NCBI GenBank assembly: GCA_963778845.1
Contig: CAVZVW010000009.1
Span: 1,302,001-1,366,000, forward strand
DNA from: CAVZVW01 sp963778845
GTDB taxonomy: Bacteria; Actinomycetota; Actinomycetes; Actinomycetales; Kineosporiaceae
Direction of reading: 5' to 3'
Length of the DNA: 64,000 bases
The notes beneath the pieces are model-generated. The model saw only the letters and a program-made list of their open reading frames with translations. It had not been told where the DNA came from and ran no database searches. The position numbers and the translations under genes are program-made. How positions within the stretch are numbered: the stretch's first letter is position 1; every line of letters begins with the position of its first letter. Below, piece by piece: positions 1-7,185 of this stretch.

Positions 1-1
1 G

Positions 2-838
2 GACCGGCTCGTCTACGGCCTCCCGAACGAACCGGCTCAGGCGGAGCGGGCGCGCACGGCTCTCGACGAGGTCTACTCCGTGCCCTTGGCCGAGGGCGTG
101 ACGCGCATCATCGCCGACTACGCGACAGCCGAGCTCGTCAAGACCGCGGCCAACGCCTTCCTCGCCACGAAGATCTCGTTCATCAACGCCATGGCCGAGG
201 TCTGCGAGGCCGCCGGCGCCGACGTCATGACGCTGGCGACCGCGATCGGCCACGACGAGCGCATCGGCCCGAAGTTCCTCGGAGCGGGTCTCGGCTTCGG
301 CGGCGGCTGCCTGCCCAAGGACATCAGGGCCTTCATGGCGCGGGCCGGGGAGCTCGGCGCAGACCAGGCACTGACCTTCCTGCGTGAGGTCGACGCGATC
401 AACATGCGCCGCCGGACGCGCATGGTCGACCTCGCGCGCGACGTCCTCGACGGCTCGTTCGTCGGACGACGTGTCGCCGTCCTCGGCGCCGCCTTCAAGC
501 CCGACAGCGACGACATCCGCGACTCACCTGCCCTGAGCGTCGCCGCTCAGATCCGCCTTCAAGGTGCCGAGGTGGTCGTCACCGACCCTGCGGCACTGGA
601 CAACGCCCGCCGGATGTGGCCGGACCTGCACTTCGAGGACGACGCCGTTGCGGCGTGCACGGGGGCCGACGCCGTCCTCCTGCTCACCGAGTGGCAGGTC
701 TACTGCGACCTCGACCCGATCGTGCTCGGTGCGGTGGTTCGTGGCCGCCACGTGCTCGACGGTCGCAACGCACTGGACGCCCAGCGCTGGAGGAGGGCCG
801 GCTGGACCTACCGAGCGCTGGGCAGGCCCCGGGCCTGA
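2..838 (+). CDS. ugd: UDP-glucose 6-dehydrogenase, 3' part (5' end outside window)
   Basis: The reading frame is open from base 2, so the gene starts upstream; 278 residues are visible. The enzyme oxidises UDP-glucose to UDP-glucuronate with two NAD+. Visible signatures are the central helix around AANAFLATKISFINAMAEVCE-type residues, the catalytic-cysteine motif GFGGGCLPKD (bases about 295-325), the GAAFKPDSDDIRDSP nucleotide-sugar-binding segment and the C-terminal DGRNALD motif. These cover the end of the NAD domain, the dimerisation helix and the UDP-binding domain of the UDPG/GDP-mannose dehydrogenase family. It runs convergent to galE with a 31-base overlap, so the two 3' ends share sequence. 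Both act on UDP-sugars, which suggests cell-wall or capsule precursor supply. Confidence 0.93.
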   Translation, partial: DRLVYGLPNEPAQAERARTALDEVYSVPLAEGVTRIIADYATAELVKTAANAFLATKISFINAMAEVCEAAGADVMTLATAIGHDERIGPKFLGAGLGFGGGCLPKDIRAFMARAGELGADQALTFLREVDAINMRRRTRMVDLARDVLDGSFVGRRVAVLGAAFKPDSDDIRDSPALSVAAQIRLQGAEVVVTDPAALDNARRMWPDLHFEDDAVAACTGADAVLLLTEWQVYCDLDPIVLGAVVRGRHVLDGRNALDAQRWRRAGWTYRALGRPRA

Positions 839-1818
839 CCGGACTGCTCCGCGCGTTGCCAGGCCTGCCAGGCGCTGGCAACCATGTCGTCGACCGAGTG
901 GCGCATCGCCCAGCCCAGGTCACGGGCGGCGAGAGCACCCGAGGCCACGATCCGCGCGGGGTCACCGGTCCGGCGCTCGCGCAGGTCCGGCTCGAAGGCG
1001 ATGCCCGTGACCCGCCGGACGGCGTCCATGATCTGCAGTACCGACAAACCCGTTCCGCTGCCGAGGTTGTACGCCGGCTCGAGCACCCGGCCCTGCTCGA
1101 GGGCCTCGGCCGCCGCGACGTGGGCGAGGGCGACATCCTGCACGTGCACGTAGTCACGAACGCACGAGCCGTCGGGAGTGGGGTAGTCGGTGCCGAACAC
1201 GGCGGGCGGCTCGCCGCCGGTCAGGGCCCTCATCACCAGCGGGAACAGGCCGTGCGGGCTGGCGTCGAAGATGTCGGGCCTGCCCGAGCCCACCACGTTG
1301 AAGTACCTCAAAGAGGTGTGCCGCAACGGCTCGACGCGACCGACGTCGCGCAGGAGCCACTCACCGATGAGCTTGGACTCCCCGTATGGCGACTCCGGCC
1401 GGGTGGGCGACTTCTCGGTCACGATCTCGTCCTCGGGCGTCCCGTACGTGGCAGCGCTCGAGGAGAAGATCATGTTGTGCACCCCGACGCGCAGGAGGGC
1501 CCCGAGCAGAACGTGCATCCCCGTGACGTTCTGCTCGTACGTGTACAGCGGCTTCTCCACGGACACACCCGCGAACTTGAAGCCGGCCAGGTGGACGACG
1601 CCCTCCACAGGCGAGCCCGACGGTCCCGACGTCAGTGCGGCGCCCACCGCATCCGGGTCGACGACTGACCCCCGGACCAGCCGAACACCCTCTGCCAGGA
1701 ACGCGGTCCTCCCGTAGGAGAGATCGTCGAGTACGACGACGTCGCGGCCGGAGTCGAGGAAGCACCGAACGACGTGAGCTCCGATGAAGCCGGCCCCGCC
1801 GGTCACAAGCCAGGTCAC
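808..1818 (-). CDS. galE: UDP-glucose 4-epimerase
   Basis: 336 residues, the usual GalE length. It interconverts UDP-glucose and UDP-galactose using bound NAD+. The N-terminal TGGAGFIGAH is the Rossmann glycine motif, SSSAATYG carries the catalytic serine/threonine region, and YGESK is the YxxxK catalytic pair of extended short-chain dehydrogenases. YNLGSGTGLSV is typical of the C-terminal half. The GTG start at 1818 is preferred because a TAGGGT -10 hexamer lies only 6 nt upstream, giving a leaderless mRNA. The 3' end overlaps the convergent ugd. A related NDP-sugar epimerase is possible, but the motif set is classic GalE. Confidence 0.93.
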   Translation of the reverse strand: MTWLVTGGAGFIGAHVVRCFLDSGRDVVVLDDLSYGRTAFLAEGVRLVRGSVVDPDAVGAALTSGPSGSPVEGVVHLAGFKFAGVSVEKPLYTYEQNVTGMHVLLGALLRVGVHNMIFSSSAATYGTPEDEIVTEKSPTRPESPYGESKLIGEWLLRDVGRVEPLRHTSLRYFNVVGSGRPDIFDASPHGLFPLVMRALTGGEPPAVFGTDYPTPDGSCVRDYVHVQDVALAHVAAAEALEQGRVLEPAYNLGSGTGLSVLQIMDAVRRVTGIAFEPDLRERRTGDPARIVASGALAARDLGWAMRHSVDDMVASAWQAWQRAEQSGQARGLPSAR

Positions 1819-1824
1819 GGTTCA

Positions 1825-1830
1825 ACCCTA
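1825..1830 (-). promoter_or_regulatory. Leaderless -10 box of galE
   Basis: On the minus strand this reads TAGGGT and ends 6 nt before the GTG start. It fits the actinobacterial TANNNT -10 with transcription starting at or next to the start codon. No convincing -35 box is visible. Confidence 0.6.
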
Positions 1831-1924
1831 GCTCTGGTGGGGACGACGGCCGATGCACGGTGGCGGACTTCGCGCAGTGTGGGACGACGGGACCACGACC
1901 CGGCCTGGGTGCAGACTGAGGCTT

Positions 1925-2371
1925 GTGCAGAGTCCGGCGACGGCGGCGCCCCACCGCAACGACCCGCAGACTGTCCGGAGGCTGCTGGCGGCCAGGGGAG
2001 CGCGCTGGGCGGTGGTGGGGCTGTCCGACAACCCGTCGCGGGTCGCGTACGAGATCGGCCGGTACCTGCAGCACCCACTCGGGATGCAGATCGTCCCGGT
2101 TCACCCGAAGGCGGACACCGTGCACGGCGCCACCGGATACGCCACGCTGGCTGACGTCACGGGGCCGCCGGTGGACGTCGTCGACGTCTTCGTGCGAAGC
2201 GAGCTCGCCGGTGCCGTCGTCGACCAGGCGATCGCCTGCCGCGCCAAGGCGGTCTGGCTCCAGCTCGGCGTCATCGACGAGTCGGCCGCAGCTCGGGCCA
2301 GCGCAGCGGGGCTGGACGTCGTGATGGACACCTGCCCCGCGATCGAGGCTCCGCGCTTCGGCCTCGCCTGA
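1925..2371 (+). CDS. CoA-binding domain protein (YccU type)
   Basis: 148 residues from the GTG at 1925. A longer open frame goes back to 1853, but its extra residues look unlike the family, and a -10-like CAGACT sits 7 nt before this GTG. The protein has a single Rossmann-type CoA-binding fold: WAVVGLSDNPSRVAYEIGRYL near the N-terminus, VPVHPKA, DVVDVFVRSE in the middle, and a C-terminal VVMDTCPAIE. Small stand-alone members of this family are widespread and bind CoA or a nucleotide; their role is unknown. It diverges from galE and is followed by a repeat-rich gap. I am confident of the family but not of any function. Confidence 0.85.
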   Translation: MQSPATAAPHRNDPQTVRRLLAARGARWAVVGLSDNPSRVAYEIGRYLQHPLGMQIVPVHPKADTVHGATGYATLADVTGPPVDVVDVFVRSELAGAVVDQAIACRAKAVWLQLGVIDESAAARASAAGLDVVMDTCPAIEAPRFGLA

Positions 2372-2478
2372 GCTGCTTGCCCAGCCTGACGCTGGCCGGG
2401 TCTGCAGCCTCGGCGCCTGGGCGAGGTCAGCCACGACGCTCTTGACCCGACCTGCAGCCTAGGGGGGTGTTTCGAGAC

Positions 2479-2511
2479 GCTTTGCATTGCACGCACATAC
2501 GCAAACTTGCC
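2479..2511 (-). repeat. Dispersed palindromic element, copy A
   Basis: Reverse complement reads TTTGCGTATGTGCGTGCAA followed by TGCAAAGC. It matches the consensus GTTGCGCATCTGCGTGCA plus AAGCAAAGC shared with the copies at 2.7 and 51.6-52.0 kb. It is the most diverged copy at the left end. Confidence 0.6.
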
Positions 2512-2534
2512 AGGGTCGAGGCGCACGCTTGTCG

Positions 2535-2638
2535 GTGATCGTGAGACATCAGGCGCTTGCGTCGTGATCGTGATGCGCCACGACGGGCCTCACGCGGACA
2601 GAAGTCTCACGATCACGGAAGTGACTCACGATCACGGA
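2535..2638. repeat. 13-bp inverted repeat with an extra direct copy
   Basis: GTGATCGTGAGAC at 2535-2547 is perfectly complementary to GTCTCACGATCAC at 2604-2616. The string CTCACGATCACGGA occurs at 2606-2619 and again at 2625-2638, a 19-base step. A looser version, GTGATCGTGATG, lies near 2564. It may be a protein-binding cluster or a mobile-repeat remnant. Confidence 0.65.
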
Positions 2639-2678
2639 TGGGTCTCTCGATCAACTTGGCGATCCAGGGGCAGCGAAG

Positions 2679-2702
2679 AGTGCGGGTACGCGTGCAGAGC
2701 CT
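2679..2702 (+). repeat. Dispersed palindromic element, copy B (diverged)
   Basis: Reads TGCGGGTACGCGTGCAGAGCC, matching the GCGTGCAGAGCC half of the copies at 2749 and 51689 but diverged on the left arm. Confidence 0.45.
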
Positions 2703-2748
2703 GCTGCGCGCGGCCGTTCTCAGTTCCACGGCCTCGCGGGCTGCGTGC

Positions 2749-2774
2749 GTTGCGCATCTGCGTGCAGAGCAAAC
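2749..2774 (+). repeat. Dispersed palindromic element, copy C
   Basis: Reads GTTGCGCATCTGCGTGCA then GAGCAAAC. It is nearly identical to the copy at 51594-51630, about 49 kb away and in the opposite orientation. TTGCGCA and TGCGTGCAA form an imperfect palindrome. Confidence 0.65.
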
Positions 2775-2914
2775 ACGGCTGCTTCCAGCACCCTCCTCCG
2801 TTGGGAACCGGCCATCACCGTGGTTCATGCGACCCCGCGACACGGCCCCCCGCCGTCGATCATGAATGGTCTGTCCGTGAGTGTCGCCGCGCGGGCCGGC
2901 AAGCCCGGCACTGG

Positions 2915-2920
2915 TACCCT
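2915..2920 (+). promoter_or_regulatory. Putative extended -10 box of the helicase gene
   Basis: TGGTACCCT has TACCCT (TANNNT) with a TGN extension. If used, it would give a 5' untranslated leader of about 180 nt before the ATG at 3106. Confidence 0.4.
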
Positions 2921-2956
2921 GGGTCTGCTGACGGTGCGTTGCCGCACTGTCCCTCC

Positions 2957-3032
2957 CGCGGGCGAGCCGCCCGCGAGGTCGCACGTCGTGAGTTGTCACC
3001 TCCCTCGGTGGCGGCCTCGTCGCTGGACGAGG
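2957..3032 (+). promoter_or_regulatory. Two GC hairpins in the helicase 5' leader
   Basis: CGCGGGCG at 2957-2964 pairs with CGCCCGCG at 2968-2975 around a 3-nt loop. CCTCGTC at 3015-3021 pairs with GACGAGG at 3026-3032 around GCTG. DEAD-box helicase mRNAs often have long structured leaders, so autoregulation is a reasonable but untested inference. Confidence 0.4.
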
Positions 3033-3105
3033 TCGCGCTACCGCGCGGTCGTCGTCGCCACAGCACGCAGCGGCCCGATCCGTACCACCGATGGAGATCT
3101 CTGAC

Positions 3106-4650
3106 ATGCGTCAGCCCACCGGTCGCGTCCGCGCGACCACCGCCCCTCGTACCAGCCAGTCCACCCGTACCAGCCAGTCCACCCGTACCAGCCAGTCCAC
3201 CCGCACCAGCCAGTCCACCCGCAGCAGGTCGTCGCGGCCCCAGGCCGGGTCACCCCGTTCCGCGGTCAGCGAGCTCGAGCAGGCGCTGGACGCCGCGGCC
3301 GCCCAGCCGGCGGCCGAGGAGCGCCAGTTCGGCCAGCTCGGCCTGCCTCAGGCCCTGGTCACGGTGCTCGAGCGACGCGGGATGCACCACCCCTTCGCCA
3401 TCCAGACCCGCGTGCTGCCCGACGCACTCGCCGGTCGCGACGTCCTCGGGCGCGCGCAGACCGGCTCGGGCAAGACGCTCGCCTTCGGCATCCCGATGCT
3501 CGCGCGCCTGGCCGCCGACGCATCGGCGGCCGGCGACGGTCGCGGATCGAGACGCACGCCAAAGGCCCCCCGCGGGCTGGTCCTCGTGCCCACGCGCGAG
3601 CTCGCCTGCCAGGTCGCCGACGCGATCGCCCCGCTCGGCGACGCCATCGGCATGCGAGTGACCACCGTCTACGGCGGCGCCTCGATGGGCCGGCAGATCG
3701 AGGCGCTCGAGCGGGGCGTCGACGTCGTCGTCGCCACCCCCGGACGCCTGGTCGACCTCATCGAGAGGCGCGCCTGCACCCTGGCACAGGTCGAGATCAG
3801 CGTCCTCGACGAGGCCGACCACATGGCCGACCTCGGCTTCCTCCCGGTCGTCAAGCAGCTGCTCGACCTGACCCCCGCGGGCGGGCAGCGCATGCTCCTG
3901 TCCGCCACTCTCGACCGCGGCGTCGACCGGCTGGTGCGCGAGTACCTCACGGACCCCGTGTTCCACGCCGTGGCGTCCGCGGTGTCCCCGATCGAGGCGA
4001 TGGACCACAAGGTGTTCGTCCTCGACGGTGCGGACAAGGTTGCCGTGGCGGCCGAGGTCGCCGCACGGCCTGCCCGCTCCCTGTTCTTCGTGCGCACCAA
4101 GCACGGAGCCGACCGTCTCGCGAAGCAGCTGGGCCGGGCCGGCGTCGAGGCCCTGGCCATCCACGGCAACCTCAACCAGAACCAGCGCCAGCGCGCGCTG
4201 GACGCCTTCTCGGCCGGCCACCCGCGCGTGCTCGTCGCGACCGACGTCGCCGCCCGTGGCATCCACGTGGACGACGTCGACCTCGTCGTCCACTACGACC
4301 TGCCCAACGACCACAAGGACTACCTGCACCGATCAGGTCGGACGGCGCGCGCCGGGGCCACGGGGACGGTCCTCGCGTTCGTCGAGCGCGGGCAGACCCG
4401 TGAGGTCAGCCAGCTGCACCGGGACGCCGCCGTGTCAGCGACGACCGACGTCGTGTACGCGGGCCATGCTGCGGTGCGCGAGCTGGCCACGTCGGGCGTG
4501 CCGGTGGTCGTCCGCCCGCTGGTGAGCCGGACCGCCAGACCCGGACGCACCGCAGCGGACTCCGCTCGCCCGGACTCCGCTCGCCGAGACCCGGCTCGCG
4601 GCGGCTCGCGGCGAGGACGACGCCCAGCCGGCGGTCGCCGGGCCTCCTGA
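3106..4650 (+). CDS. DEAD-box ATP-dependent RNA helicase
   Basis: 514 residues from the ATG at 3106, chosen over the in-frame ATG at 3091 because GGAG lies 9 nt before it. It unwinds RNA duplexes, probably in ribosome assembly or mRNA decay. Helicase motifs appear in order: Q-motif region QTRVLPDALAGRD, Walker A AQTGSGKT (about residue 117), PTRELA, TPGR, DEAD (about residue 234), SAT, the ARGIHVDDVDLVVHYDLP segment and HRSGRTARAG. The N-terminus has a low-complexity tail with four RTSQST hexapeptides encoded by an 18-bp tandem repeat. The C-terminus is Arg/Ala/Asp-rich, as expected of a basic RNA-binding tail. It resembles RhlE/DeaD-type helicases; the subfamily is uncertain. Confidence 0.93.
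   Translation: MRQPTGRVRATTAPRTSQSTRTSQSTRTSQSTRTSQSTRSRSSRPQAGSPRSAVSELEQALDAAAAQPAAEERQFGQLGLPQALVTVLERRGMHHPFAIQTRVLPDALAGRDVLGRAQTGSGKTLAFGIPMLARLAADASAAGDGRGSRRTPKAPRGLVLVPTRELACQVADAIAPLGDAIGMRVTTVYGGASMGRQIEALERGVDVVVATPGRLVDLIERRACTLAQVEISVLDEADHMADLGFLPVVKQLLDLTPAGGQRMLLSATLDRGVDRLVREYLTDPVFHAVASAVSPIEAMDHKVFVLDGADKVAVAAEVAARPARSLFFVRTKHGADRLAKQLGRAGVEALAIHGNLNQNQRQRALDAFSAGHPRVLVATDVAARGIHVDDVDLVVHYDLPNDHKDYLHRSGRTARAGATGTVLAFVERGQTREVSQLHRDAAVSATTDVVYAGHAAVRELATSGVPVVVRPLVSRTARPGRTAADSARPDSARRDPARGGSRRGRRPAGGRRAS
3151..3222 (+). repeat. 18-bp tandem repeat x4 inside the helicase N-terminus
   Basis: Four consecutive 18-base units beginning ACCAGCCAGTCCACCCG encode RTSQST repeats. 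The final base of the unit varies (T, T, C, C). In-frame expansion or contraction would be tolerated. Confidence 0.85.
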
Positions 4651-4701
4651 GCATCCCGTCCGGCGGCTCCTCTCACCCGGAGGTCGCCGAGCGTCCTGAG
4701 C

Positions 4702-5247
4702 TCAACCAGCGGTGAACCCGAGTCCCGCCGCGCCTCCGGCGCGGCGGGACCGCAGCCGCTCCCCCTTGGCCACAGCCTCGTCGCGCAACCGCTCCTGGTA
4801 GCCCGCCATCGCCCGGCGAAGGCCGGCGGCGTCGTCCCCCGTCCCGGCACCGAGGATGCGCACCGCGAGCAGCCCGGCGTTGCGGGCGCCGCCGATCGAG
4901 ACCGTTGCGACCGGCACCCCGGCCGGCATCTGGACGATGGACAGCAACGAGTCCAGGCCGTCGAGGTGCCTCAGCGGTACCGGCACCCCGATCACGGGCA
5001 GTGGCGTCACGGACGCCAGCATCCCCGGCAGGTGGGCGGCCCCGCCCGCCCCGGCGATGAGAACGCGCAGGCCCCGGTCCTGGGCATGCGCGCCGTACTC
5101 GACCATCTCGTGCGGCATCCGGTGCGCCGACACGACGTCGGCCTCGTAGGGCACGGCGAACTCGTCGAGGACCTTCGCCGCCTCCTCCATGGTCGGCCAG
5201 TCCGAGTCGGACCCCATGACAAGACCGACGAGCGCCGGCTGCGACAT
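4702..5247 (-). CDS. purE: 5-(carboxyamino)imidazole ribonucleotide mutase
   Basis: 181 residues from the ATG at 5247. The open frame extends back to 5490, but those residues are a shadow of purK, and GAAGGGG lies just before this ATG. PurE converts N5-CAIR to CAIR in purine synthesis. Class I PurE motifs are visible: GSDSDWPTM near the N-terminus, the active-site SAHRMP, AGAGGAAHLPGM, and PVIGVPVPLRHLDGLDSLLSIVQMPAGVPVATV. It lies 17 nt downstream of purK on the same strand, so the two steps are co-transcribed. A basic C-terminal tail follows the normal domain. Confidence 0.95.
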   Translation of the reverse strand: MSQPALVGLVMGSDSDWPTMEEAAKVLDEFAVPYEADVVSAHRMPHEMVEYGAHAQDRGLRVLIAGAGGAAHLPGMLASVTPLPVIGVPVPLRHLDGLDSLLSIVQMPAGVPVATVSIGGARNAGLLAVRILGAGTGDDAAGLRRAMAGYQERLRDEAVAKGERLRSRRAGGAAGLGFTAG

Positions 5248-5264
5248 GGCTACCCCTTCGTGGA

Positions 5265-6452
5265 TCACTCGTCGATCGTGCCTGTGATGAACTCGGCCGC
5301 ATGGCGCGCCCGTACCCGCAGGTCGGCGAGGTCGTCGCCGCAGACGGTGACATGGCCGATCTTGCGCCCCGGACGGACCTCCTTGCCGTACATGTGCACC
5401 TTCACGGCCGGGTCGTGCGCCATCACGTGCAGGTACGCCCGGTACACGTCGGGCCGGTCCGCGCCCAGCACGTTGACCATCACCGACCACGGCGCGTGCG
5501 GGCGAGGGTCTCCGAGCGGCAGGTCCAGAACCGCCCGCAGATGCTGCTCGAACTGGCTCGTCACGGCGCCGTCGATGGTCCAGTGACCGCTGTTGTGCGG
5601 GCGCATCGCCAGCTCGTTGACGACGAACCCCGGACCTGCGCCGTCCGGCTGCGTCTGGAACATCTCCACCGCCAGCACCCCGACCACGTCGAGCGCCCCG
5701 GCGATGCCCAGGGCTGCGGCGGTGGCGCGGCCCGCAACGCCGGCATCCAGACCGGGTGCCGGGGCGACGACCTCACGGCACACCCCGTCGACCTGGACGG
5801 TCTCGACCACCGGCCACGCCGCCGCCTGCCCCGAGGGACTGCGTGCCACGAGCACGGCGAGCTCCCGCACGAACGGCACCCGCTGCTCGGCGAGCAGGCC
5901 CGCGCCGCCCGCCTCGCGCCCGGCACGCGCCAACCATTCTGCGGCGTCGTCGACCGAGTGGACGACGAGCACACCCTTGCCGTCGTACCCACCGCGTGGG
6001 GTCTTGAGGACGACGGGCCAGCCGACCTCCTCCGCGAACGCGCAGAGCCCGGGGGCGTCGTGCACCATCCGCCAGCGTGGGCAGGCGATCCCGAGCGCAC
6101 CCAGCCTGGCGCGCATCGCCGCCTTGTCCTGCGCGTGCACGAGAGCGGCCGACCCCGGCCGGACCACCATCCCGTCGGCCTCGAGCATCTCCAGCAGCGG
6201 TGTGGGCACGTGCTCGTGGTCGAACGTCAGCACGTCGCAGGCAGCCGCGAATCGGGCCACCGTCTCCAGGTCGCGGTGGTCCCCCACCGGGGAGTCGGGC
6301 ACCACCTGAGCCGCACTCGCCGCGGTGGACTCGCTGAGCACCCTCAACCGGACACCGAGCGCCACGGCAGCGGGCTGCGTCATGCGCGCCAGCTGACCGC
6401 CCCCGACGACGCCCACGACGGGGAACCCCGAGTGGCCCGCCGCGACCCGCAT
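5265..6452 (-). CDS. purK: 5-(carboxyamino)imidazole ribonucleotide synthase
   Basis: 395 residues. It is the ATP-grasp enzyme that carboxylates AIR with ATP and bicarbonate, supplying PurE. The N-terminal GVVGGGQLARM is the typical PurK start, VVLKTPRGGYDGKGVLVV is the ATP-grasp lid and phosphate loop, and the metal-binding EMFQTQ and NELAMRPHNSGHWT segments follow. The start at 6452 is supported by a TAGCCT -10 hexamer 6 nt upstream (leaderless). It is the first gene of a purK-purE operon and diverges from the gtrA-like gene. Confidence 0.95.
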   Translation of the reverse strand: MRVAAGHSGFPVVGVVGGGQLARMTQPAAVALGVRLRVLSESTAASAAQVVPDSPVGDHRDLETVARFAAACDVLTFDHEHVPTPLLEMLEADGMVVRPGSAALVHAQDKAAMRARLGALGIACPRWRMVHDAPGLCAFAEEVGWPVVLKTPRGGYDGKGVLVVHSVDDAAEWLARAGREAGGAGLLAEQRVPFVRELAVLVARSPSGQAAAWPVVETVQVDGVCREVVAPAPGLDAGVAGRATAAALGIAGALDVVGVLAVEMFQTQPDGAGPGFVVNELAMRPHNSGHWTIDGAVTSQFEQHLRAVLDLPLGDPRPHAPWSVMVNVLGADRPDVYRAYLHVMAHDPAVKVHMYGKEVRPGRKIGHVTVCGDDLADLRVRARHAAEFITGTIDE

Positions 6453-6458
6453 GCGGGC

Positions 6459-6464
6459 AGGCTA
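6459..6464 (-). promoter_or_regulatory. Leaderless -10 box of purKE
   Basis: Minus-strand TAGCCT ends 6 nt before the purK ATG, matching the TANNNT leaderless pattern used by many genes in this window. Confidence 0.6.
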
Positions 6465-6503
6465 CCGAGCCTGGCTCGCGACGCTGCTCCCAGGATCGGC
6501 GGG

Positions 6504-6509
6504 TACCCT
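6504..6509 (+). promoter_or_regulatory. -10 box upstream of a small ORF and the gtrA-like gene
   Basis: TACCCT, with an ATG at 6518 eight nt after it. Transcription would start at or just before that ATG and continue into the gtrA-like gene. Confidence 0.5.
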
Positions 6510-6517
6510 CGGCCACC

Positions 6518-6607
6518 ATGACGGCAGCCCGGTCGCGATCGTTCGGGGCGGACTCCGGGCGCCGCCGCGCCGACGCTGCGCGTCGCGCACGGAGGTCCGC
6601 ATGGTGA
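6518..6607 (+). CDS. Possible 29-residue leaderless upstream peptide
   Basis: This is a small frame starting at the ATG placed exactly for a leaderless transcript from the TACCCT box. It ends at a TGA (6605-6607) that overlaps the start of the gtrA-like gene in the arrangement ATGGTGA. The peptide is rich in Arg, Ala and Ser (RSRSFG, GRRRADAARRARR). It could couple translation to the next gene, or be an artefact of high GC. No homologue is recognised. The geometry is the only support. Confidence 0.35.
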   Translation: MTAARSRSFGADSGRRRADAARRARRSAW

Positions 6608-7155
6608 GGCGCCTCGCGGGGCCGCTGCTGCGACTGCGCGCTGCCTTGGACATCGTCTACCGCGAGGCCCTGAAGTTCGGTGCCGTCGGGCTGGTCGCCT
6701 ACGTGGTCGACGTCTACGTCTACAACCTCCTGCGCACCGGGGTCTGGCCCCTGTACAACGCCCCGCTGGCGGACAAGCCGTTGCTGTCCAAGGTGATCTC
6801 CGTCGGGGTCGCGACCGTGGTCGCCTGGCTGGGCAACCGGTACTGGACGTTCCGGCACCGCCGGCGGGCCACCGCCCGCAGGGAGTTCCTGCTGTTCGCG
6901 GTGATGAACATCGGTGGGCTGGCGATCTCGCTGGGGTGCCTGTGGATCTCCCACTACGTCCTCGACCAGACCTCAGCGCTGGCCGACAACATCTCGGCCA
7001 ACGTCATCGGGCTCGGGCTGGGCACGCTCTTCCGGTTCTGGGCCTACCGGCAGCTGGTGTTCACCGAGCTGCGCCAGGAGATCCAGCCCAAGCCCGAGCA
7101 CACCCCTGCAGCGGGGATCCCTCGACCGGCGGAGCGCGACGCGGCCGACGCCTGA
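6601..7155 (+). CDS. GtrA family membrane protein
   Basis: 184 residues from the ATG at 6601, which has GGAGG 5 nt upstream; the frame is open earlier but without such a site. GtrA-like proteins are small four-helix membrane proteins that help move lipid-linked sugars or otherwise assist cell-surface glycosylation. The sequence shows FGAVGLVAYVVDVYVYNLL as helix 1, a second helix around VISVGVATVVAWLGNRYWTFR (the NRYWTF motif is diagnostic), a third from FAVMNIGGLAISLGCLWI, and a fourth around ISANVIGLGLGTLFRFWAYR. The C-terminus is a short charged tail. The exact lipid or sugar substrate cannot be read from the sequence. Confidence 0.88.
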   Translation: MVRRLAGPLLRLRAALDIVYREALKFGAVGLVAYVVDVYVYNLLRTGVWPLYNAPLADKPLLSKVISVGVATVVAWLGNRYWTFRHRRRATARREFLLFAVMNIGGLAISLGCLWISHYVLDQTSALADNISANVIGLGLGTLFRFWAYRQLVFTELRQEIQPKPEHTPAAGIPRPAERDAADA

Positions 7156-7185
7156 GCACGCAGCGCGGGCTCGGGCCCGCGTGGC

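Larger units (their letters stand above)
2372..3105. other. Repeat-rich intergenic region upstream of the DEAD-box helicase
   Basis: This 734-base gap has no credible gene. From left to right it holds three copies of a dispersed palindromic element (2479-2511, 2679-2702, 2749-2774), a 13-bp inverted repeat with an extra direct copy (2535-2638), a -10-like TACCCT (2915-2920) and two GC hairpins that would lie in the helicase 5' untranslated region (2957-3032). Open frames across it are rich in Arg, Pro and Ser and look like shadows. Confidence 0.7.
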
